Shown piece by piece: positions 1-9,348 of a stretch of DNA of 42,712 nt (position 1 is the stretch's first letter; the number at the start of each line of letters is the position of its first letter). Source of the DNA: an uncultured Clostridia bacterium (GTDB lineage: Bacteria; Bacillota_A; Clostridia; TANB77; CAG-508); assembly GCA_944390995.1 (NCBI GenBank), contig CALXSA010000005.1:1-42712 (forward strand), given 5' to 3'. A program made the translations under genes and the position numbers. The notes below the pieces were generated by a model. It was not told where the DNA came from. It was given only the letters and a program-made list of their open reading frames with translations, and ran no database searches.

Positions 1-82
1 ACATAATTGTATTACCAAATTTAAGAATAAAAAAAGCACATATTATTATAATTCCTATTATCAACCATTTTTTATCTTCCAT
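1..82 (-). CDS. N-terminus of a small membrane protein (partial, runs off window start)
   Basis: An ATG at 82 opens a frame of 27 codons with no stop before the window edge. It encodes Met-Glu-Asp-Lys-Lys followed by a strongly hydrophobic stretch rich in Ile and Phe, so it looks like an N-terminal membrane anchor or signal sequence. An AGGGA ribosome binding site lies about nine bases upstream. The protein cannot be identified from this fragment. It sits downstream of helD in the same direction, beyond two hairpins, so it is probably a separate transcription unit. Confidence 0.5.
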   Translation of the reverse strand, partial: MEDKKWLIIGIIIICAFFILKFGNTIM

Positions 83-224
83 AAATAAATTCCCTACAAA
101 TTTCTATTTTATTTTTCATTAAATCTATAAATTATCAAACAAACAAATTTATGCCATATCTCCTTAAAATTAATTTATATTATATATATCATACTTTATC
201 TAAAAAGCAAAGAACTTTTTTAGT

Positions 225-279
225 GCTCTGGAAATTTCAATAGAAATTTCCAGGGCAACAAGGTTAATTTTCTTAACCT
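225..279 (-). terminator. Two hairpins downstream of helD
   Basis: Positions 261-279 form a 7-bp stem with a 5-base loop (AGGTTAA/TTAACCT). Positions 225-238 and 243-256 form a 14-bp stem with one wobble pair and the loop AATA. Neither has a clean U-tract on the minus strand, so termination is plausible but not certain. They lie just after the helD stop. Confidence 0.45.
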
Positions 280-283
280 ATCC

Positions 284-2446
284 TTATGAAGCCTCACTTT
301 GCAAAGGCTTAACAATTTTATCATTATATAATATATTAAGCTCATGTAAAGGCCTTGTCATGGCAACATACAATAATTTCATATCAGTATTTCTGTCTGA
401 ATTATATTCGCCTTCTGTGGCATTAGCTACAATAGCTCCATCAAACTCCAAGCCTTTTGCCAGATAGCTCGGTATTGTACAAATTCCTCCTTTATATTCT
501 GTATCGGAATCTGTTATGTTTTTAATGTTTTCGTCGGCAAGCTTATTGTTTATCAATGTAGCCTCTTTCTCATTTTTACATATTATCGCAATGGTTTTAT
601 ATTCATTTTCTCTATATCTATTCAAAACCGTTTTGATTAAATTAATTTGTTCATTTTCATTGCTATAGCTTATATACTTAACGCTCTTTCCATGCCTTAT
701 TACAGGTTTCGCACTATTTAGTTTTATATAATTTGTTATATTGTTTGCTGAGTGCATTATTTCAGTGGTTGTCCTATAGCTTTTTAATAAATATTTCATC
801 TCGCATTTTTGATTAAACGTATTTTCAATAACAGATTTCCAATTATCAATACCTCTATATTGATATATTGATTGTGCTAAATCTCCAAACACACTGAAAG
901 TTGCATTTTTCAAAAGACATTTTAAGGCATAAAAATTAAATTCTCCAAAGTCTTGTGCTTCATCTATTGCTACCTGCCTATATTTCTCATAAGGTTCTAC
1001 ACCATGTACTTTGCATTTGAGGTATATTAAAGCACTTAAATCTTCAAACTCTATCTTTTTATCTTTTATATTTTTTATATTTCTTTGCACTTTTTCTTTT
1101 ATTTCATTGTAAAGGTCCGCATCAATATATTTATGTATATTTGTAAGAAAAGTTATATAAACTTTTAATATATCAAGTGCAAGGCTCTTAAAATATCGCT
1201 TTATACTGGTTTTGCAACCATTCTTTACTTCCTTTTCTACAAAATTAAATTTTTCTAATTCATTTTTGTTAAGTTCCTTAGATAATACATTAATTTTTCT
1301 TTGGTACTCATCCTTAATTTTTGACATAATTTCATCGTAGTTATCTTCAACATATTTAGATAACATTAGGTTTGTTGCATCAATTTTCCTCTTTATAGTG
1401 TCATACACACTGGAATCCTTTATAGAAAAATATATATTCTTTATAATGTCTTTAGGTATTACTGTATATCCTTTTACTTCTATGCTTTTGTCTGGAATTA
1501 TATTTTCCTTTAGTTCTTTCAAAAATTTATCTAATATTTCCTTGAAATTCATAGAGACTTTAAACTTTTCATATTTTAGTGAGTTTTCATTTGAAATAGA
1601 TATAATTATTTTCTCGTCTTCGTCAATAATTTTTATATCCTCATTTAAGAATTCGGCACATAATTCTTCGTAAGTTAATTGAGCAACATTTTCAACATCT
1701 AGGTCTGGTAATACTCCTGAAATATAATTAACGAAAAATTTATTAGGTCCGATAACTAAATATTGATTAGGCTTAACTTTGTCGCGATTATTGTATACTA
1801 AATATGCTATTCTATGTAATGCGACCGTTGTTTTTCCACTTCCTGCAACGCCTTGAATAATAATGTTCTTAGATAATGGTTCTCGTATAATTGAATTTTG
1901 TTCTTGCTGAATTGTAGATACAATATTTTTTAATCTGTTGTCTGCACTTGCACTCAAATATGGCTTTAATAATTCATCGTTCGAAACAGTATCCACATCT
2001 TGATAGCTTTTTAGCTCTCTGTCTTCAATGTCATATTGTCTTTTTAATAATAGTTCTCCTGTGCAAGTTCCCTCTGGTGCTTCGTATGAGGCTCTACCAA
2101 TATTACTATCATAGTACATTGAAGATATAGGTGCTCTCCAATCTATTGTAATATTGTTATTGTCTTCGTCCATTACTCCAACTTTCCCTATGTACAACCT
2201 CTCCACTTTTGTTTCACCATCTCTAGCGAAATCTAATCTGGCAAAGTAAGGTTTATTTATGCTTTTTTCCATTAATCGTAGCTTTTCGCCGTATAACATA
2301 ATTGCATTGTTTATCATTACCTCATTGCCTTTGTACACTTTCGGTGCTACTTCAAGTCTTCGTTCGTAATAATGCATAACATCTTTAAACTTTTGTATAA
2401 CATTATGCAGAGTTTCTTTCTCTTTTTCAAACTCAACAGTGTTCAT
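284..2446 (-). CDS. helD: HelD-type superfamily 1 helicase/RNA polymerase recycling factor
   Basis: A 720-residue UvrD-like superfamily 1 ATPase. The Walker A sequence GVAGSGKT is at residues 199-206, the DEAQD Walker B motif near 497, the SYRTTTE motif IV region near 560, and YVAMTRP (motif VI) close to the C-terminus. The N-terminal 180 residues are charged and helical, as in HelD proteins, where this arm enters RNA polymerase. In Bacillus, HelD releases stalled RNA polymerase from DNA and helps it recycle; a role in cytosolic transcription is inferred here from family likeness. The ATG start follows TAGGAGGT by a normal spacing, and the gene is monocistronic behind a consensus sigma-A promoter. 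A generic UvrD/Rep DNA helicase is the alternative, but the long N-terminal arm favours HelD. Confidence 0.88.
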   Translation of the reverse strand: MNTVEFEKEKETLHNVIQKFKDVMHYYERRLEVAPKVYKGNEVMINNAIMLYGEKLRLMEKSINKPYFARLDFARDGETKVERLYIGKVGVMDEDNNNITIDWRAPISSMYYDSNIGRASYEAPEGTCTGELLLKRQYDIEDRELKSYQDVDTVSNDELLKPYLSASADNRLKNIVSTIQQEQNSIIREPLSKNIIIQGVAGSGKTTVALHRIAYLVYNNRDKVKPNQYLVIGPNKFFVNYISGVLPDLDVENVAQLTYEELCAEFLNEDIKIIDEDEKIIISISNENSLKYEKFKVSMNFKEILDKFLKELKENIIPDKSIEVKGYTVIPKDIIKNIYFSIKDSSVYDTIKRKIDATNLMLSKYVEDNYDEIMSKIKDEYQRKINVLSKELNKNELEKFNFVEKEVKNGCKTSIKRYFKSLALDILKVYITFLTNIHKYIDADLYNEIKEKVQRNIKNIKDKKIEFEDLSALIYLKCKVHGVEPYEKYRQVAIDEAQDFGEFNFYALKCLLKNATFSVFGDLAQSIYQYRGIDNWKSVIENTFNQKCEMKYLLKSYRTTTEIMHSANNITNYIKLNSAKPVIRHGKSVKYISYSNENEQINLIKTVLNRYRENEYKTIAIICKNEKEATLINNKLADENIKNITDSDTEYKGGICTIPSYLAKGLEFDGAIVANATEGEYNSDRNTDMKLLYVAMTRPLHELNILYNDKIVKPLQSEAS

Positions 2447-2498
2447 ATTTTACCTCCTATCTATATGTTTTTTGCTCATTAACTAGCAACAATTCCAT

Positions 2499-2527
2499 AT
2501 TATAGGATAAATAATTACTCTTGTCAA
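2499..2527 (-). promoter_or_regulatory. Sigma-A promoter of helD (perfect consensus)
   Basis: On the minus strand TTGACA (2522-2527) and TATAAT (2499-2504) are separated by exactly 17 bases, so both hexamers match consensus. The helD ATG is about 50 bases downstream with an AGGAGGT site. This predicts strong constitutive transcription. Confidence 0.85.
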
Positions 2528-2562
2528 TATTTTAGAATAAGTTTTATCATTATCCAGTAACA

Positions 2563-3867
2563 TCATAACTCTAAAAGTCTATCTAAATATTCTACCATGA
2601 ATAGTGGTATATTAATTAAATTATCGTCTTTGTTCAAATTTTTCATTGAAAACCTAACTCTTGTCTTTGGAGCATATTTTTCATTATATACTTTTAGGCT
2701 TGTATTATTAACATTTTCACTAGACTTCACTTCAGTTGGAACAATTTCATTTTTGTATTGAATGATGAAATCTATTTCATATCTATTGTCGAACGCATAA
2801 TAATATGGTTTAATCCCACTTGCTATTAGAGCTTGTAAAACATAGTTTTCTGTTAAAGCCCCTTTAAATTCCTCAAACAACTTATGCCCTTCTACTACAA
2901 TTTTACTGTCTAAGTCAGTCATTTTTCTTAGGAGTCCAACATCATCTAAGTATATCTTAAAGGAAGACAAATCATTGTAGCTAATAAGTGGCATACTAGG
3001 TTTTGTTACATTGTATACTTTGCTTACAATATTAGCATCTTTAAGCCAGTTTAAAGCACTTTCATATTCTCTTGCTCTGGCTCCCTCTTTTGCAACTTGA
3101 TATAAAAACTTCTTGTTTTCTCTTGAAAGTTGCGAAGGAATACTATTCCATATTATAGAAATTCTATTAGCCTCAATATTAGAAGTATGTTTAGAAAAGT
3201 CACTTTCGTAAGCTAACAAAATATCATTTTGTATTTTACTCACTTTTTCAACGTCCTTTTCCTGTACCCAGGAATTCACCGCCTCAGGCATACCACCTAT
3301 AATAAAATATGCTTTCAATTTTTCTTCTAATTGATTAAAAAATATATCAGGAATGTTCTCTATTTTAGTTATTGAATTCATATATTCTACTAAATTCTTG
3401 CATCCATCAGCTTCCAAAAATTCTGTGAAAGTCATTGGATACATATCTAGAAAATTTACTTTTCCAACTGGAAATGAAGTATGTGATAATCGTATTCCAA
3501 GTAATGAACCAGCGCTGATTATATGGTAATTGTTTGCTTCTTCTGCAAAATATTTTAAACAGTTTAATGCATTTGGGCACTCTTGAATTTCATCAAAAAC
3601 AATTAATGTTTTTTCCGGAGTAATTGCCTTTCCATAGATAAAGGCTAGCTGTTCTAATATTCTAAAAGGGTCTTTTGTGTTTTCAAACAAATTATATAAT
3701 TCCGTGTCATGGTCAAAGTTGAAATATGCTACACCCTCATAGTTTTTTTCTCCAAATTCTTTTATAATATATGTCTTTCCAACTTGCCTTGCACCACGTA
3801 TTATCAGTGGTTTTCTATTCTTATTTTCTTTCCAACTTAGCAAATCATTCATTATTTTTCTATACAT
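2563..3867 (-). CDS. AAA-type ATPase with C-terminal DUF4143 (intact copy)
   Basis: About 434 residues. The Walker A motif GARQVGKT lies around residues 25-32 and the Walker B motif LIVFDE near 88-93, followed by an ECP sequence and the sensor-like SAGSLLG; the C-terminal half is DUF4143, ending in a PD-(D/E)xK-like IDFIIQ...VPTEVKSS pattern. This family is common and often multicopy in gut anaerobes and its job is unknown; proposals include toxin-antitoxin or nuclease-like roles. Several ATGs lie close together. The one at 3867 is preferred because GGAG is nine bases ahead of it, while the ATG at 3876 abuts the ribosome binding site. A decayed paralogue lies at 28146-28960, and both are preceded by three-copy repeat arrays. 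Confidence 0.85.
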   Translation of the reverse strand: MYRKIMNDLLSWKENKNRKPLIIRGARQVGKTYIIKEFGEKNYEGVAYFNFDHDTELYNLFENTKDPFRILEQLAFIYGKAITPEKTLIVFDEIQECPNALNCLKYFAEEANNYHIISAGSLLGIRLSHTSFPVGKVNFLDMYPMTFTEFLEADGCKNLVEYMNSITKIENIPDIFFNQLEEKLKAYFIIGGMPEAVNSWVQEKDVEKVSKIQNDILLAYESDFSKHTSNIEANRISIIWNSIPSQLSRENKKFLYQVAKEGARAREYESALNWLKDANIVSKVYNVTKPSMPLISYNDLSSFKIYLDDVGLLRKMTDLDSKIVVEGHKLFEEFKGALTENYVLQALIASGIKPYYYAFDNRYEIDFIIQYKNEIVPTEVKSSENVNNTSLKVYNEKYAPKTRVRFSMKNLNKDDNLINIPLFMVEYLDRLLEL

Positions 3868-3889
3868 TTGCATCATCTCCTACACATAT

Positions 3890-3917
3890 ATTATATCACA
3901 TTTTAATGGAATTTACA
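3890..3917 (-). promoter_or_regulatory. Promoter of the AAA/DUF4143 gene, -35 inside a repeat unit
   Basis: On the minus strand TGTAAA (3912-3917) and TATAAT (3890-3895) are 16 bases apart. The -35 hexamer is part of the gene-proximal repeat copy, so whatever binds the repeats would compete with or contact RNA polymerase. Confidence 0.6.
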
Positions 3918-3990
3918 CATTTTTTACAAGTTTTTTAATAAATTTTACACGTTTTTTCGCTAATTTTCGTGCAATTTTACACGCTTTTTG
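3912..3990 (-). repeat. Iteron-like array, three units, 32-bp period
   Basis: TTTACAC followed by a T-rich run recurs at 3912, 3944 and 3976, exactly 32 bp apart; units 2 and 3 extend to TTTACACG. A half-copy (TTTACAAG) starts at 3923. Read toward the gene, the unit is GCGAAAAAACGTGTAAA-like. The array sits 45-120 bp upstream of the chosen start, suggesting an operator or a binding array for the gene product. See the matching array at 29016-29100. Confidence 0.65.
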
Positions 3991-4005
3991 CATCGAAAAC
4001 AAATT

Positions 4006-4036
4006 CAAGCTTAGTATAAATTTTATACTAAGCTTG
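4006..4036 (-). terminator. Terminator of the SPFH-TIR operon
   Basis: A perfect 15-bp inverted repeat (CAAGCTTAGTATAAA at 4006-4020, complement at 4022-4036) follows the stop at 4044 by a few bases. On the minus strand it runs into TTTGTTTTC. This closes the four-gene operon. Confidence 0.8.
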
Positions 4037-4043
4037 TGCTGTA

Positions 4044-5372
4044 TTAATCAATTTGTTGTAATTCGCTTCCATCTTTCTTCATTTTATAAGTCTCAGTATC
4101 CGCTTGAATTGGTTTCCAAGTTTCAGCTTTATAGTCTGAATATTCTATAGTAAAATAAACATATTCTCCTTCCATATTAATATCTACTCTGTATGAATCT
4201 ACTGTATAGCCTTCTTTTATTTCTTTTGAAAACAATCTTTCTAGGCCTTCATAATCTGTTCCAGCTTTATATTTTGCAATATTGAAACTTTTTCCGTCAG
4301 TTAAAGATGCAGTATAAACATAGCCGTCCTCATCAATTTTATCTCCCATTGAGAATGTATCCTTTGATACCTCATTATTTTTTAGGTTAACCCTATAATC
4401 ATCAAAATATAGGTATCCATCATATATTATTAAATCTGGAGTATAACCAAACTCGCCACTAGCAATAGCTAGTTCTGTATAGTCTGTTCCATCTTTTTTC
4501 ACGCAACAAATTTTACCATAATAAGCCAACATGCCTCCATCTTGAGCTCCTACTGAGTAATATACATAATCTCCATAGCTAACAAAATTATATATTCCAT
4601 AGCTTGAACCAGAATAAGTACTATTTTCCGCTAGTTTTATTTCTTTTTGAGTTTCTTTATTTACACTATATATTGTTATTAATACTTGGGCATCAAGTGT
4701 AGTCTCTTGTTCGTCATAGAAAGTCACAGCATAATATATATACTTTTCATCTGAACCAATTATTTCTTTATTTCCATTTTTTTCTTGAATAGGTATTTTG
4801 ATTTTTATCTCTCCATCTAAACCAGCTATGCCGATTCCTTCTTCATAAAAAAAATATAATAATTGATTATCCAGGTCAAGTTGTGATGCCCTGAAATACG
4901 AATTTTCTAATATGCTTTTTTCATCAGTACCCTCAAGGTTAAAAGATTTTACTTTATTTTCAACAATTAGATACATCCTGTTATTATATATCCAAAAGCC
5001 TTCTAGTCCACCACTTTCCGGCATAAAAGATAATACTTCTACTTTATCTTCGCTTTCATTTTCGTTGTATCTATCTACAACAACCTTAAAGCTTTCATAA
5101 TCAAAGTAAGCTTCATAAATATAACCATTATATGAAAACGTATTTTCTTTAATCTCTACTCCAACTGTCTGCTCAGTAATTGCTTCATTCTCAAAATTAT
5201 TTACGCTTGTTGTTTCATTGCTTATATCTTGAGTTTCCTGTCTTGGCATTAAGAAGTATAATGATATTATAGCAATTATAATCACTATTAAGATTATTAT
5301 TATTGGAAGTATCACTTTTTTTATAGTTTTTCTTCTCTTTTCTTTTTTCGCTATTTTTTCTTCAATATTCAT
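4044..5372 (-). CDS. DUF5050-like single-pass membrane protein
   Basis: About 442 residues. A basic N-terminus (KEKRRKTIKK) precedes one strongly hydrophobic segment at about residues 20-45, then a low-complexity linker, then about 360 residues of repeated short beta-strand blocks such as NNRMYLIVEN, DEKYIYYAV, YGDYVYYSV, YDGYLYFDD and EGEYVYFTIEY. That periodicity matches a beta-propeller of the DUF5050 type. Basic residues before the span predict a cytosolic N-terminus and an extracytoplasmic propeller. The ATG at 5372 overlaps the upstream TIR gene stop as ATGA, with GGAG nine bases ahead, so the two are translationally coupled; an ATG five codons earlier is less well placed. Last gene of the operon. 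Function unknown. Confidence 0.75.
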   Translation of the reverse strand: MNIEEKIAKKEKRRKTIKKVILPIIIILIVIIIAIISLYFLMPRQETQDISNETTSVNNFENEAITEQTVGVEIKENTFSYNGYIYEAYFDYESFKVVVDRYNENESEDKVEVLSFMPESGGLEGFWIYNNRMYLIVENKVKSFNLEGTDEKSILENSYFRASQLDLDNQLLYFFYEEGIGIAGLDGEIKIKIPIQEKNGNKEIIGSDEKYIYYAVTFYDEQETTLDAQVLITIYSVNKETQKEIKLAENSTYSGSSYGIYNFVSYGDYVYYSVGAQDGGMLAYYGKICCVKKDGTDYTELAIASGEFGYTPDLIIYDGYLYFDDYRVNLKNNEVSKDTFSMGDKIDEDGYVYTASLTDGKSFNIAKYKAGTDYEGLERLFSKEIKEGYTVDSYRVDINMEGEYVYFTIEYSDYKAETWKPIQADTETYKMKKDGSELQQID

Positions 5373-7588
5373 TTTACACTTCTCCATTCATTATAAATTT
5401 TTAAGCCTGTCCAAGTGGTTATGCCATTATAGTTGCTGTCTTCATATTGTCCAACTATTGAGATTGTTGCATCTTTCGTTATACCTATTGTAAATGTGTC
5501 TCCAGCATATAGGAAAACAATATCATCAAATGTAGAAAGATTACATTGACCTTCAAAATTCTCTCCTAATGCTTTAATTGTTCCATCTGATTTGATAAAA
5601 GCAAAATGTCCTGAAGAATAATTGTTACTAGACAACTGTATTACGTCAGTTTCATTTTCTATATTTAATACTCCCTCTCCATTCGAACCTGCTCCAACAA
5701 GTGTTCCATCTGCTTTAAGGCCTATAAGGAAATATCTTCCACCTGTCAATTGAACTACGTCATTCCACTCATCTATATTTAATATAGCACTTCTATCAAT
5801 ACCGCTACGAACCAATGTACCATCTTCTTTAAGACCTACTACACCACCAAGACAAGGAAGAACTTGTACAATTTGAGTCCAATCGCTTGTATCTATATCT
5901 CCATTAGTTGTCTCATATTCCTCATATTCTTTATATTGTTGAGTTAATACTGTACCATTGTCTTTTAGTCCAAATATAAATCTATCAGATGCTTTTATTG
6001 ATATTATATTGTTCCATGAACTTAATAGGTCTCTATCTTCTTGATTTTCTTCTTGCATATATACTAGAACAGTACCATCATCTTTAAGCCCAAATATATA
6101 ATCGCTAGAGGTTTCAATTTGTACTATGTTTGAAAAACTATTGAAGACACTACTTAAGTTAAATACACTTCCAATTTCTTTTACAGCATAAATTTTGTTA
6201 GAGTCACCAGATACTGTACCTAAATTTGATATTCGCCAATTATTCTTTGATGTTTCAATTAATTGTTGACTATCTTTATAATCTCCCAACTCATTAAAGG
6301 CTTTTATTGCGCTATAGTATTCCTTATTATTATATTTGTCTAGTGCTGCTTCATATTCATTATTAGGTTTAACCGCAAATGTGTAAACTACTGTTCCTGC
6401 AATGGCTAAGACTAATAGTAGTACAATAAGAACTCTTAGCGTCAGCGTGAGGCTTTTTCTCTTTTCTGTTTTATTCAACTCGTAGCATTTCTCTGCTAAT
6501 TTTGGTGCATCTTTATATGCACCAACTCTTTCAAAATCAGTTGCTAAATTTTTATATATTTTTTTCTTTTCTCTGTGGCTTAGTACTTTTGCGTTTGTTG
6601 TAACTTCCATATTTTTTATAGCATTACTGTAAATTTCTTCTTTTTGTTCATTTGTCATGCCGCTACTCGATATATTTACGTTTTGTTCTACTTTATTAGA
6701 GTTTACAATCTTTAGTACTCCACGAGTTAAATCTTGAATAAAACCTATTTTTTCCATATTTTGCGCTTGTAAGTGTGCAAATTCTTCTGGCAAATCATAT
6801 GCATCCATTTTACTATAACATGGTATTAGTACCTTTTCCTCATCATCTTTGGCTAATGCTAAAAATCTCGACCATTCATTTCTAACCCATACTGCATTAA
6901 AGTTTTCTTTTTTTGTTCCCACAACAAGCATTACCTTAGATGAATTTAATGCCGAGAAAATATATGGCTCATATGCAGTCCCAATTTTATCTTCAAGCGT
7001 TATTCTTGAAAAAAAAACTCTAAGACCTTCTTTTATTAAAGAACTATATATATCTTGTGCTAAAACACTGTCTTCGGTTCTGTCTCCATCTTCGTCAGTC
7101 TCTTTATAACATATAAAAACATCATATGGAGCTTCTTTTCTAGATATTTCCAGAATACCTTTTTGTATCTCATTTATCTTGTTTGCTTCACTCTTATATA
7201 ATTCTCTCTGTTCATCACTGGCATGTTCCAAAGCCTGTTTATAGTTTTCATCAGCTAGAATAGACGCCTTTTGTGTTCTATTGCACGTTGGTATATACTC
7301 TTGTGTGTTTGGGTCTTTAACATATTCCACACCATACTTGCATAATAGCAAAGACCAATATGCTTCTGCATCACTACTATCCTCATTTAATATCATTTCA
7401 TATAGGCCTTCTGCTTTGTCATATTCATTATTTCGCCTAAGATGGTTTGCTCTATCGTATAAATTTGCTATTCTCTCATTTTCTAATTTTGGAAGCGTTT
7501 GTTTTGTTCCACAATATTCACAAGTTGCAATTTTACTATTTGTTTGAACATCTAAGTTACCACCACATATTTTACACTTAAATACCAT
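5369..7588 (-). CDS. Zinc ribbon-TPR-TIR-TM-RCC1-like membrane protein
   Basis: A 739-residue multidomain protein. An N-terminal zinc ribbon has cysteines at 5, 8, 23 and 26. A TPR-like helical stretch covers about 40-130. The TIR domain at about 154-295 begins YDVFICYKETD and contains TAYEPYIFSAL, whose Glu207 sits where NADase TIR domains carry their catalytic glutamate. A transmembrane helix spans about 384-406. A KPNNEY...YKDSQQ linker leads to RCC1-like beta-propeller repeats from 455 to the end (motifs such as GLKDDGTVLV and GLKADGTLVGAG). The TIR part should be cytosolic and the propeller outside. Bacterial TIR proteins commonly cleave NAD or make cyclic ADP-ribose signals in phage defence; that role here is inference. 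The GGAGAAAG site supports the ATG at 7588. It lies third in the operon. Confidence 0.85.
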   Translation of the reverse strand: MVFKCKICGGNLDVQTNSKIATCEYCGTKQTLPKLENERIANLYDRANHLRRNNEYDKAEGLYEMILNEDSSDAEAYWSLLLCKYGVEYVKDPNTQEYIPTCNRTQKASILADENYKQALEHASDEQRELYKSEANKINEIQKGILEISRKEAPYDVFICYKETDEDGDRTEDSVLAQDIYSSLIKEGLRVFFSRITLEDKIGTAYEPYIFSALNSSKVMLVVGTKKENFNAVWVRNEWSRFLALAKDDEEKVLIPCYSKMDAYDLPEEFAHLQAQNMEKIGFIQDLTRGVLKIVNSNKVEQNVNISSSGMTNEQKEEIYSNAIKNMEVTTNAKVLSHREKKKIYKNLATDFERVGAYKDAPKLAEKCYELNKTEKRKSLTLTLRVLIVLLLVLAIAGTVVYTFAVKPNNEYEAALDKYNNKEYYSAIKAFNELGDYKDSQQLIETSKNNWRISNLGTVSGDSNKIYAVKEIGSVFNLSSVFNSFSNIVQIETSSDYIFGLKDDGTVLVYMQEENQEDRDLLSSWNNIISIKASDRFIFGLKDNGTVLTQQYKEYEEYETTNGDIDTSDWTQIVQVLPCLGGVVGLKEDGTLVRSGIDRSAILNIDEWNDVVQLTGGRYFLIGLKADGTLVGAGSNGEGVLNIENETDVIQLSSNNYSSGHFAFIKSDGTIKALGENFEGQCNLSTFDDIVFLYAGDTFTIGITKDATISIVGQYEDSNYNGITTWTGLKIYNEWRSVK

Positions 7589-7610
7589 TTTTCTTTCTCC
7601 TTTAGAATAA

Positions 7611-9329
7611 TTAATCTAGGCTCAACCAAAGACAAGGTCTTACGCCATGCAATCTTGTTACAATATCTCCATCTTCATTAATACTACCATTCTCTGTAAC
7701 ATACATCGCTTTTGTACTATCTTCACCTTGTGTCCTTATCCACCATGACTGACTAGCATTCTTTAGCTCATCATAACTTTCTACTCCTTCTTTAGATAAT
7801 AGGAATACATTATCATTTAATTCTGAGTTTTTAACTATTCTAGATTTTTCGCTACTATCAAAAGAATTATAGAACTCTCCATTTATCCAATTTCTTATTG
7901 CTGAGTTTGTCCACTCAGCCGATTCATATTCTGTATTGTATGCCATTTCATCTATAGGTTCCTTCGTTATCAGTAAAACTTCATCTTCTCTGGTTTCCAA
8001 TATCTGCCATTCAATTGGTTCCTCATTGTACTTGCCAAAATAAACCACATCATTTTCACCAAACAAATTATATATTTCTATTACTTTATCTTTTGAGTCT
8101 TTGTAATTGTCTAGTTTCAAAAATTGTTCTGCTGCTTTTGAATATTCTTTGTTGTCAAGTAACTCTGTTGCATATTCATAAATAACTTCATCTATCTTGT
8201 CTTCACTATCTTTATAAGATTGTATTTCGTTAAATTGTTCTATTGCTTCTTCGTACTGTCCAACCTCAAACAATTCATTTGCATATGTATATATAGATTC
8301 TTGAATTAGGTCTTTACTGTCTTTGTATTCCTCTATTGTTCTAAATTGCTCTACTGCATCTATATATTGTCCATTATTCTTTAGTTCAGATGCATATAAG
8401 TATATTGCTTCCTTGCTCATATCCTCACTATCTTTATAACCAGCCATTTTTTTAAAAGCTTGTTGAGCTTCGAAATATTGTTTGTTTTGAAGAAGTCTCA
8501 TCGCTTGATTATATTCAGTGTTTGGCTGTATAGTCGTAACATATAAAGTAATTCCAATAATAATTAATACTATTATTGTAACTCCTGCAATTGAAACAGT
8601 TTTATTATTAACTGTGTTTTCGCTTGTTTCTCCAACTTCTGGTTTACCCTTGTATAATTTTGCTTTTCTATTACGCTCTGATATTTGGCTTTGTATTTCT
8701 GTTATTTTGGTTTTTAATTGTTCTTCATCATCACTACCATTGTCCATTGCTTCGTTTAATTGTTTTACATTGATTTCAATTTTATTTTCAATATCTGCCA
8801 AATTAGAGTTAGTCATTGGGTCGCTATATCTAATTACTTCTGATAAATCTTGTAACATTTTTTTTAGATTGTTACTGTTTGTTTTCTCTATCATTGTATC
8901 AATTTCCACTTGTAACTCTTTAATAAAGAAAACTTTTTCATTAACTTTATTATCTACTCTTTCAATTTCTTTTTTGCCTGTACTAACCAACACCAGAAGA
9001 ATTGCGGTAATTCCTAATATCACTACATTTATAAGTAATGAAGTCCTATAGTCTGTATTGCAAGCAAGCTCTATTACACTTGCTATAGACTGAACTATAA
9101 AGTATCCCCATACAACCCAGTCCAATGCCAAATTATTAAATTTAGCCTCCATGCTCTTTTTGGTAAGTGTGCATAAAAAGACTACACATGCCAATATAAT
9201 AGATGTCATTGATGAAACGTATACTACCCAGAAATTGTTGTTCCTATCGATTGGTAGTAAAAAGACTAATAAATTGAATAGTGCAATAACTATTACACCT
9301 GTCGATAAAATTGTTTTTTTAGAATTCAT
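7611..9329 (-). CDS. Multi-span membrane protein with coiled coil, TPR-like repeats and DUF6273
   Basis: 572 residues. Three hydrophobic segments lie in the first 105 residues and a charged, coiled-coil-like cytosolic region at about 115-235. A further membrane helix lies near 248-268. Four repeats ending in YKDSEDM, YKDSKDL, YKDSEDK and YKDSKDK at about 275-420 look like TPR or bacterial tetratricopeptide-like units. The C-terminal DUF6273-like domain (VYFGKYNEEPIEWQIL... WWIRTQG ... RPCLWLSLD) is a fold often seen on secreted Clostridia proteins. The region just after the membrane helix resembles the same position of the TIR protein, so the two are probably related or partner proteins. Ribosome binding site GGGGGAG; 22 bp upstream of the TIR gene. 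Function unknown. Confidence 0.75.
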   Translation of the reverse strand: MNSKKTILSTGVIVIALFNLLVFLLPIDRNNNFWVVYVSSMTSIILACVVFLCTLTKKSMEAKFNNLALDWVVWGYFIVQSIASVIELACNTDYRTSLLINVVILGITAILLVLVSTGKKEIERVDNKVNEKVFFIKELQVEIDTMIEKTNSNNLKKMLQDLSEVIRYSDPMTNSNLADIENKIEINVKQLNEAMDNGSDDEEQLKTKITEIQSQISERNRKAKLYKGKPEVGETSENTVNNKTVSIAGVTIIVLIIIGITLYVTTIQPNTEYNQAMRLLQNKQYFEAQQAFKKMAGYKDSEDMSKEAIYLYASELKNNGQYIDAVEQFRTIEEYKDSKDLIQESIYTYANELFEVGQYEEAIEQFNEIQSYKDSEDKIDEVIYEYATELLDNKEYSKAAEQFLKLDNYKDSKDKVIEIYNLFGENDVVYFGKYNEEPIEWQILETREDEVLLITKEPIDEMAYNTEYESAEWTNSAIRNWINGEFYNSFDSSEKSRIVKNSELNDNVFLLSKEGVESYDELKNASQSWWIRTQGEDSTKAMYVTENGSINEDGDIVTRLHGVRPCLWLSLD

Positions 9330-9348
9330 TTTTCTCCCCCTTTTATTT

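Noticed and set aside
8518..9051. 177-codon open frame on the plus strand
   Set aside because: It is the antisense of the TPR/DUF6273 gene; no ribosome binding site, and its composition is an effect of AT-rich coding on the other strand. The same applies to the other plus-strand frames.
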